Assembly: GCA_018400255.1 (NCBI GenBank)
Contig: JAGYMO010000055.1
Coordinates: 1-5,212, forward strand
Length of the DNA stretch: 5,212 nt
Origin: Deltaproteobacteria bacterium
GTDB taxonomy: Bacteria > Desulfobacterota > DSM-4660 > Desulfatiglandales > B25-G16
Direction: 5' to 3'
Each line of letters opens with the position of its first letter. Position 1 is the first letter of the stretch. Positions 1 through 4,715 of the stretch are shown here, in pieces. The notes under the pieces are model-generated. The model searched no databases and had not been told where the DNA came from. It saw only the letters and a list, made by a program, of their open reading frames with translations. Both the position numbers and the translations under genes were made by a program.

Positions 1-2
1 CT

Positions 3-53
3 TCCCGTGAGCTGAGAGCGCCTTTTGAGTTGATGCGTGAAAGGACTGCCTGA
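3..53 (+). CDS. Possible C-terminal tail of a plus-strand gene (partial)
   Basis: The third plus-strand frame is open from the window edge and ends in TGA at 51-53, giving a charged 16-residue tail (SRELRAPFELMRERTA). The other two plus-strand frames stop within the first 15 bases. The tail is too short to name a family. A possible terminator hairpin at 109-140 lies downstream, which fits a gene ending here, but a chance open frame of this length is quite possible. Confidence 0.25.
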   Translation, partial: SRELRAPFELMRERTA

Positions 54-108
54 ATTAATATTTCTGAGACGCTGCATTATCTTATTAATGCTTTTTCAAA
101 ATGTTTAA

Positions 109-140
109 AAAATCCCGTCGAAAGATTGAGACGGAATTTT
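109..140 (+). terminator. Possible factor-independent terminator (may act in both directions)
   Basis: An A-rich 5' side and CCGTC (115-119) pair with GACGG (130-134) followed by AATTTT. The stem is about ten pairs with one C/A mismatch (109-119 with 130-140) and a 10-base loop. The GC part is only five pairs and the T run is four, so it would be a weak terminator. It lies between the possible gene tail ending at 53 and the zinc-ribbon gene starting at 228. Confidence 0.35.
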
Positions 141-216
141 CATATCTACTATATCCATAATATTGATTACATGCACTAATTGGCAAGTTTGTATGCCGAT
201 GTCATAGATAAACAAA

Positions 217-223
217 GGGGAAG
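217..223 (+). promoter_or_regulatory. Ribosome binding site of the 73-residue zinc-ribbon gene
   Basis: The purine run GGGGAAG ends four bases before the ATG at 228, with its GGGG core seven bases upstream. It is the only good ribosome binding site for this gene pair. Neither candidate start of the downstream PilZ gene has one of its own. Confidence 0.7.
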
Positions 224-227
224 ATAA

Positions 228-449
228 ATGAAATACCATTGTCAATCGTGTGGTCAGGAACTTCCGGATATATGGCAATGGAAAGAACTTGACCCATCAG
301 GAAAGCAGATGGTAGTTACCTGCCCTCATTGCAACAATGAATTTATCAGACTGGAATATGAACCGAATACGCCGTATGGTTACAAGATTATTCCCTCAAT
401 GATATTTGTTCCGCAGGCGAGTAACAGTCAGATAAAAAAATTGAAATGA
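228..449 (+). CDS. Small zinc-ribbon protein (73 residues, function unknown)
   Basis: This short cytoplasmic protein has no signal peptide or membrane segment. It has two Cys-x-x-Cys knuckles, C5/C8 (CQSC) and C32/C35 (CPHC), separated by 23 residues. That is the layout of a four-cysteine zinc ribbon, and zinc binding is inferred from the motif. The C-terminal half (about residues 40-73) has no recognised motif and ends in a lysine-rich tail. The ATG at 228 is supported by a good ribosome binding site seven bases upstream of the start. Its stop overlaps the start of the PilZ gene by four bases (ATGA, 446-449), so the two are probably translationally coupled and functionally linked. The second knuckle (TCPHCNNEF) resembles that of the neighbour (FCPHCKEKF). 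An A7 run at 434-440 near its end could allow a -1 frameshift into the next gene. I cannot assign a molecular function. Confidence 0.8.
   Translation: MKYHCQSCGQELPDIWQWKELDPSGKQMVVTCPHCNNEFIRLEYEPNTPYGYKIIPSMIFVPQASNSQIKKLK
434..440 (+). promoter_or_regulatory. Slippery heptamer A AAA AAA, possible -1 frameshift site
   Basis: Seven As lie in the phase A|AAA|AAA relative to the zinc-ribbon frame (codons 435-437 and 438-440). A -1 slip here enters the frame of the PilZ gene. That frame reads on through ATT GAA into the ATG at 446 with no stop. A weak purine-rich AGGCGAG lies about a dozen bases upstream. I see no obvious downstream hairpin, so the site may be only a mutation-prone homopolymer. 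Confidence 0.3.
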
Positions 450-949
450 TAAATACGCAAATAACCTATTCCTCAACCATAATGAAAATTACCTGTCCAC
501 ATTGTGGGGCAATGGGCAAGGTAAAGGCCAAGAGCCCTCCAAAGAAGGATTTCGTGGTTTTCTGCCCTCATTGTAAGGAAAAATTTTTGGTGAAAGTTAA
601 TTTAAGGGACTATTACAGAAAAGAGGCTAAAATACCTGTTAGCTGTCTTTTATCAACCCTTGATACGCGCGATATGAAAGATTTAGGGGAGGGGATCATT
701 ATTGATATTTCAATGGGCGGGATGTGCGTGAGGATATACGAGAATCTTTCACTGATAGATTATTTTAGCAAAGGAAAAGCTCTTACATTTATATTTTCAT
801 TGCCTCCAAGGGATGAAAGGCTCAAAGTTAGTGGAGAAATAGTCCGTTTTAGCAAAGAAGAAAATAAAGATTATTTTACCATTGCGGTAAGATTTTTCAG
901 CCTTGATAAGTTTGCTGAAAAGCAAATCGGATTTTTTCTATTGCCATAA
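446..949 (+). CDS. Zinc-ribbon + PilZ domain protein, putative c-di-GMP receptor
   Basis: This is a cytoplasmic protein of 167 residues with two parts. Residues 14-50 form a zinc ribbon of the MJ0042 type (C17/C20 and C40/C43, both CPHC). Residues 55-165 form a PilZ domain. PilZ domains bind cyclic di-GMP through an RxxxR motif and a [D/N]xSxxG motif. The second is intact here (D87-I-S89-M-G-G92), but the first reads R58-K-E-A-K62, with Lys in place of the second Arg, so binding is plausible but not assured. The start is uncertain. The ATG at 446 overlaps the previous stop (ATGA), whereas the ATG at 482 (residue 13) would begin with MKITCPHCG, the usual opening of such ribbons. Neither has a ribosome binding site, which argues for coupling to the upstream gene. 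Likely targets are motility, polysaccharide or surface-protein output, which is inferred from the family. Confidence 0.85.
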   Translation: MINTQITYSSTIMKITCPHCGAMGKVKAKSPPKKDFVVFCPHCKEKFLVKVNLRDYYRKEAKIPVSCLLSTLDTRDMKDLGEGIIIDISMGGMCVRIYENLSLIDYFSKGKALTFIFSLPPRDERLKVSGEIVRFSKEENKDYFTIAVRFFSLDKFAEKQIGFFLLP

Positions 950-973
950 TAAGAAAAAGCAGCCTTATTTTTT
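948..973 (+). terminator. Weak A/T-stem hairpin with T run after the PilZ gene
   Basis: AATAAG (948-953, starting inside the stop codon) can pair with CTTATT (964-969), leaving a 10-base loop and running into a T-rich stretch to 973. Position and T run fit a terminator for the zinc-ribbon/PilZ pair, but a stem with a single G-C pair is weak. Confidence 0.3.
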
Positions 974-1220
974 ACGGGATTAAATAGCATAATGATTTTA
1001 TTTTGTTCAGTCTAACCCCGCCTTATTTTTTTTCTTAGTTAGAGATAGATAACCCCAAGGGCTTTTTTTACATTACACCATGCATCGCCTCCGCTGATTT
1101 GACTATCAGGGTTGGCTGATTGTATGCATCTAAAGGGTGTGTTGTGCCTGTCTGGTAGAGTATAAAGAATTTTTAAGGTGATAGTTTTTTGTGTAGGGCT
1201 AACAAATTGATAATTGCACT
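950..1220. other. Gene-free convergent intergenic region
   Basis: These 271 bases lie between the ends of a plus-strand and a minus-strand gene. They hold two similar T-rich patches (GCCTTATTTTTT near 962 and 1019), a short CCC-CAA-GGG hairpin followed by seven Ts (1053-1069), and a five-pair hairpin CTGAT/ATCAG (1094-1109). The palindrome ATGCAT also occurs twice (1079-1084 and 1124-1129). The T runs fit transcription ending from the plus side. I see no tRNA, no convincing small gene and no mobile-element end. Confidence 0.5.
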
Positions 1221-1286
1221 CTATGTTTCCCTCTTATGTTTATCGAGCGCGATTCGTAAGATTTTATCTGTAAAAACATAGAGTGC
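1216..1286 (-). repeat. 13-bp perfect inverted repeat around the stop codon of the cohesin-like gene
   Basis: GCACTCTATGTTT (1216-1228) is perfectly complementary to AAACATAGAGTGC (1274-1286), with 45 bases between. Pairing continues for ATT/AAT beyond a two-base bulge (1213-1215 with 1289-1291). One arm contains the TAG stop (1221-1223) of the minus-strand gene and the other encodes its residues A320-F324. Inside the loop a second copy, AAACATAAGAGGG on the minus strand, lies directly next to the stop-proximal arm. In the mRNA this would form a stem across the last 18 or so codons. It may terminate or protect the 3' end, or be a trace of a local duplication/inversion. Confidence 0.65.
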
Positions 1287-2243
1287 GCAATCATTCTCTG
1301 CCATTATTTTTAGGTTAACCTTTTTATCCATTTCTGACAAATTTATTATTTCACCGTTTACAAGTACAAAATTGAATTTCCCTCTTGGTAAATCAATAAT
1401 AAGTAAGTACACGCCATTTTTCTCTCTATCTTCCGCAATCTCGTATTCAACGGGCTTGCCTTTTGATGTATTACGAGATTTATCCTTAATGCCAGACACT
1501 ATTGATTTAGTTGGAGAATGGGCATCGTTTTGTTCGCTTCGATAATTTCCAGTCTTATGCGCTTTTGTTGAAGGATTTTCTTTAGCCGGCACTGTATTTA
1601 TGGCACCTTTGCCGTGGCTGGCCGCTTGCCCTGATCTATTATTGTTTGAACGGTAAGACTGAGGATAATTAAGGGTTTGGCTTTTAGTGCTTATCTCGGG
1701 GGCATAATTTCCCGCCGGATTATCTGAATCGACTAATCCGTCTGCATCACTTTGTTCGGCTGATTCATCATCTCCCCCCTCAATTACAATCTTAGAGTCT
1801 ACTTTTTTCCCGTCAAGATCAGTAACAACAGCACTTCCTGATAGAGTAAAAGGGCGCTCACTTTTCTGTAAGTCGTCAAAGGATATATAGGCAAGTTCAC
1901 CTGAAAGGTCGGAAAAGCCATTTGCATCAATAATCCCAATACGTACAGAGCCTGGCGAGCTTGTGTTTGCCTGCGCCGCGCCAGACTCACCTTGCAATGA
2001 ATCATTAAAGGCCACCTGTACATTATGAGAAAAACCTGGCGGGTAGAGCAACGTAACCTCAACTGAGCCACGGCCTTCCAATCCCTGTGCCAGTAAGGCG
2101 TATTCTCTTTTTTCTCCAGCTGACGCCTCGGGATTAAGGGGGACAAGTCTAAGATTGGAACTTAACGCGAGGGCTGGGCTTGCCGCAAAAAAGATGCAGT
2201 AAAAGACTATAGACAACGCCTTTAATGCGCAAATGTTTTTCAC
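1221..2243 (-). CDS. Secreted protein with N-terminal cohesin-like module and polar linker
   Basis: This protein of 340 residues appears to be exported. A signal peptide covers residues 1-26, with K2/K8, a hydrophobic core SIVFYCIFFAA and a signal peptidase I site at ALA|LSS. Residues 30-155 form a beta-rich cohesin-like module, recognised by similarity to the C-terminal module of the neighbouring large protein: SVRIGIIDANGF here matches TVRIGLIQATGF there, followed in both by SG-x(4-8)-FD. Residues 157-268 are a low-complexity linker rich in Ser, Asn, Lys, Asp and Gly, probably disordered. Residues 269-340 form a compact, probably beta-rich C-terminal domain (GVYLLIIDLPRGKF, then NFVLVNGEIINL) that I do not recognise. 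The start is GTG with a modest AGGATGG upstream, and the signal peptide begins right there. The gene lies 78 bp behind the Ig/cohesin gene on the same strand, past a strong hairpin. A structural or binding role at the cell surface is inferred. No catalytic motif is seen. Confidence 0.75.
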   Translation of the reverse strand: MKNICALKALSIVFYCIFFAASPALALSSNLRLVPLNPEASAGEKREYALLAQGLEGRGSVEVTLLYPPGFSHNVQVAFNDSLQGESGAAQANTSSPGSVRIGIIDANGFSDLSGELAYISFDDLQKSERPFTLSGSAVVTDLDGKKVDSKIVIEGGDDESAEQSDADGLVDSDNPAGNYAPEISTKSQTLNYPQSYRSNNNRSGQAASHGKGAINTVPAKENPSTKAHKTGNYRSEQNDAHSPTKSIVSGIKDKSRNTSKGKPVEYEIAEDREKNGVYLLIIDLPRGKFNFVLVNGEIINLSEMDKKVNLKIMAENDCALYVFTDKILRIALDKHKRET

Positions 2244-2272
2244 GCTACACCATCCTGCACGAAATGAGGTGA

Positions 2273-2309
2273 AAGGGCAACCAGAGAGATAGTCTCTTGG
2301 GTTGCCCTT
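2273..2309 (-). terminator. Strong hairpin between the two exported-protein genes
   Basis: AAGGGCAACC (2273-2282) pairs perfectly with GGTTGCCCTT (2300-2309). An inner stem AGAGA/TCTCT (2283-2287 with 2293-2297) continues it across a two-base bulge, leaving a five-base loop. On the minus strand it starts 12 bases after the TAA of the Ig/cohesin gene. It is followed only by CCCTTTCACC, so the U run is short. It probably ends some transcripts or protects the 3' end of the upstream message while letting part of the transcription reach the downstream gene. Confidence 0.7.
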
Positions 2310-2321
2310 GTCTGTTAAAAG

Positions 2322-4715
2322 TTATTCGTTGACAACACTCAGGCTGACGTTGGAGGCATCAAGTCCTGCATCGGCCCCCATAAGATCAGTGGCTGAGAAG
2401 GCACTTACTGGGAGATCGCTCGCGGTAGGTATGTTTGGTTGAATTACGTCAAATGTAATCACCATAATAGAGCCACTTGCTCCACCATCAAATCCGGTTG
2501 CTTGTATCAGGCCTATTCTTACGGTATCCCCATTATCATTAGGAATAACTGTCGCCCCTGTTGTGAGGGCGCCAGCCCCAACAGTGTTGAAGCTAACCTT
2601 TGTCTCGTCATAATCTATTGTAAGATCCAAACCACCAAGCGTAGCTCCGGCGGCCACATCAGCAAGGCTCACTGTAACTGTTGTGGTGCTGGGAAGGGAG
2701 GCCACAGATACATCCACACTGTCAGAGATGCTATCAACTGTAGCATTTACTGTCACAGTCCCCACACTCGACGGTGCAGTTAATGTGGTTGTTGCAACAC
2801 CACCTGTCGTGGTTGCCTGAGCAGGGCTTACAGTGCCCCCTCCAGTTGCGCTAAAGGTAACGGTTGTACCGTCCGCCACTCCTGCAGTGCAGGTAGCGGG
2901 ATCTGATGCTGTTACTGTTGCTGTTATGGTAGATGTACCACCAGTACCTATTGCACTCGGATCAGCAGCAAGGCTAATCGCACCCGGGTCACATGGATCA
3001 GCCATTACCGTAACATCCACGGTTCCACTATGGGTGTTTCCCTGGGAGTCAGTGACGCTAGCCGTTACAGTAACCGTACCAACCGTATTGCCAGCCGTTA
3101 CGTCAACGGTGGCAAGGCCATTTGTTGTTGTTCCTGTAGCATTGGAGACAGTACCGTCTCCAGCGGTTACAGCAAATGAAACTACTGTTCCGTCTGCAAC
3201 TACGCTGGTTGCGCAGACGCTCGGATCTGCCACGGGAACATTGGCGGTGATGGTAGAGGACGCGCCGACAATGATTGCTGTGGGATCAGCGGTAACACTC
3301 GGGGCGGCTGGATCACAAGGATCAGCTATAATATTCACATCGACGGTATCGGTAAATGTTGTAACACCTGAGCTGATTGCCGATGCCTGCACAGTCACCG
3401 CACTTACCTGTGTACCGGTAAGAATTGCAGTGGCCTGGCCATTTGTTGTGGTTGTGACATTAGAGATGGTTCCAACTCCATTTATAACGCTAAAATCAAC
3501 TATTGTGCCTTCAGGGACAATTGAGCCCGTGCATACAGCGCTTACGTCCGCTGTAATGGTTGCGGCCTCGACTCCGTCTCCGATTATTGTCGCCTTGTCT
3601 GATGCGACTGCTATGCCTGAGACATCCTGACAATCTGCTATAGTCAAGGTGATTTGCTCAGATAATGTATTCCCGTTAGCAAGGGTATAGCTTGCAACAA
3701 CAGTAGCAGTGCCAGCTGATGCAGTAGTGGAAACGGTGGAATATGCTTCCCCGTCAGCGTTTGTTAAAGGCGTAGCGTCGGAGAATACAATACTTCCTGA
3801 TGCCTCACTCAAAGTGATGGTCTCGTCAGAAAGTGGATTGCCGTTAATATCTCCCAAGGCAGCTGTAAGGGCAACTGAATCTGTGCCATTATTCCCAAGA
3901 GATGTTTTGTCTGCTTCAAAATCTAAAATCCTAAAGTCGGAAGGCCCTCCTGAAAGAACGGTGGCCAAATCCCCTGAAAAGGCTGCAGCAATATCAGTTC
4001 CGGGATTTGCCGGGTCATCCATATTATTGTCCAGGGCTCCAGATGTAGAACTCAAATTGGCGATAAGGTAATCTATTAAATCATCCACAGCAGTATTATT
4101 ATCAGGGAGATCCAGGTTCAAATCAACAAGTTCATTGGCATATGCAACACCTGTGCCCTGAGTTCCGGGATCGTCTGTTAGGTCCACATCAAGCTCAGTT
4201 TCAACCTTTGCTATACAGGCGTTGGCATCTGCTGTGCTTGGCGCAGCGCCTGCCTGCTGTACCTGTTTCTTAAGCAGTCCCGCGGCAACCGAGCTCGCAA
4301 CACTCAAATGAGTGGTTATGGTGCTTCCTCCTTGAGACAGGGTTGACGGATCGGCTATAAGGGCCTCAAGTTGTGGCTGGCCGTTAGTCTCATCAGTAAC
4401 CCTAACAATCAAGGGACTGGTAATGCCTTCAAGGTTGGCAGGATCTATTTCAAAGGAATAAGCTCCAGAGCTGTCTGTAGTAACCGGGGCGTTATCGGCG
4501 AGAATTTCAACCTCGCCGCCACTTGCATCAAAGTAGAATAGCTGGACTGTTCCTCCGCTAATAGGACCCTTTACTGCATTACCAGTGATGGTTGATGATT
4601 TAGGTCCCCCTCCATTGTCACCAGTCCCGACAATGGTTATCAACCCAAAGATTAATACGGTAAGTAGCGAAACATAGCGCAGAATTTTTAAAGCTCCATT
4701 TCTATTTTTCATCAT
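2322..4715 (-). CDS. Large exported protein with four Ig-like domains and C-terminal cohesin-like module
   Basis: This protein of 797 residues is a putative surface or secreted structural protein. Residues 1-31 are a basic, then hydrophobic export signal (ILRYVSLLTVLIFGLITIVG) followed by TGDNGGG, with no lipobox cysteine. Residues 42-110 resemble a carboxypeptidase-regulatory-like beta domain (GNAVKGPISGGTVQLF, then a SGAYSF motif). Residues 115-255 are a mainly helical, Asp-rich region. Four invasin-type (Big-1-like) Ig domains follow at about 262-359, 363-465, 468-572 and 576-671, each with the pattern VxF-x(5-10)-GT(V/I)S-x(n)-T(T/N)-G-x-A. Domains 2-4 each carry one cysteine pair (C362/C395, C467/C501, C575/C609). 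Residues 675-797 form a cohesin-like module ending at the C-terminus. The start is one of two adjacent ATGs (4715 or 4712) behind an AAGGAGGA site; 4712 has the better spacing. The gene overlaps the upstream membrane gene, implying coupling. Adhesion or scaffolding is inferred. No enzyme motif, LPXTG or dockerin is seen. Confidence 0.85.
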   Translation of the reverse strand: MMKNRNGALKILRYVSLLTVLIFGLITIVGTGDNGGGPKSSTITGNAVKGPISGGTVQLFYFDASGGEVEILADNAPVTTDSSGAYSFEIDPANLEGITSPLIVRVTDETNGQPQLEALIADPSTLSQGGSTITTHLSVASSVAAGLLKKQVQQAGAAPSTADANACIAKVETELDVDLTDDPGTQGTGVAYANELVDLNLDLPDNNTAVDDLIDYLIANLSSTSGALDNNMDDPANPGTDIAAAFSGDLATVLSGGPSDFRILDFEADKTSLGNNGTDSVALTAALGDINGNPLSDETITLSEASGSIVFSDATPLTNADGEAYSTVSTTASAGTATVVASYTLANGNTLSEQITLTIADCQDVSGIAVASDKATIIGDGVEAATITADVSAVCTGSIVPEGTIVDFSVINGVGTISNVTTTTNGQATAILTGTQVSAVTVQASAISSGVTTFTDTVDVNIIADPCDPAAPSVTADPTAIIVGASSTITANVPVADPSVCATSVVADGTVVSFAVTAGDGTVSNATGTTTNGLATVDVTAGNTVGTVTVTASVTDSQGNTHSGTVDVTVMADPCDPGAISLAADPSAIGTGGTSTITATVTASDPATCTAGVADGTTVTFSATGGGTVSPAQATTTGGVATTTLTAPSSVGTVTVNATVDSISDSVDVSVASLPSTTTVTVSLADVAAGATLGGLDLTIDYDETKVSFNTVGAGALTTGATVIPNDNGDTVRIGLIQATGFDGGASGSIMVITFDVIQPNIPTASDLPVSAFSATDLMGADAGLDASNVSLSVVNE
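2700..3635 (-). repeat. Three tandem Ig-domain repeats, period about 105-108 codons
   Basis: The coding sequence for Ig domains 2-4 is tandemly duplicated. Matching landmarks are C362, C467 and C575, each opening a repeat, the last two inside an identical ADPCDP linker (codons near 3317 and 2993). At base level GTCACATGGATCAGCC (2988-3003) matches ATCACAAGGATCAGCT (3312-3327), an offset of 324 bases or exactly 108 codons. The copies have diverged, so this is old domain duplication and not a fresh tandem repeat. Confidence 0.7.

Noticed and set aside
180..197. Sigma-54-like promoter TTGGCAAG...ATGC before the zinc-ribbon gene
   Set aside because: GG (182-183) and GC (195-196) are separated by 11 bases instead of the required 10, and the -12 element reads TATGC instead of TTGC. 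Sigma-54 promoters tolerate spacing changes poorly.
1079..1129. ATGCAT palindromes flanking a small hairpin, considered as a mobile-element or operator site
   Set aside because: Six-base palindromes are common by chance, the enclosed hairpin has only five pairs, and no transposase, target duplication or regulator gene is nearby.
1799..2146. A 115-codon minus-strand open frame within the cohesin-like gene
   Set aside because: It overlaps the signal-peptide-bearing gene in another frame, and its Arg/Gln/Leu-rich product shows no domain. The overlapping gene has clear homology to its neighbour.
2833..3630. A 265-codon plus-strand open frame opposite the Ig-like repeats
   Set aside because: Its Val/Thr/Ala/Pro-rich product simply mirrors the repetitive Thr/Val/Ala codons of the minus-strand Ig domains. 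It has no ribosome binding site or recognisable domain. The shorter open frames at 2439-2783 and 3709-4071 are rejected for the same reason.
2700..3635. Regular repeats considered as a CRISPR-like or satellite array
   Set aside because: The repeats are diverged, lie in one open frame with a 105-108 codon period, and are explained by Ig-domain duplication.
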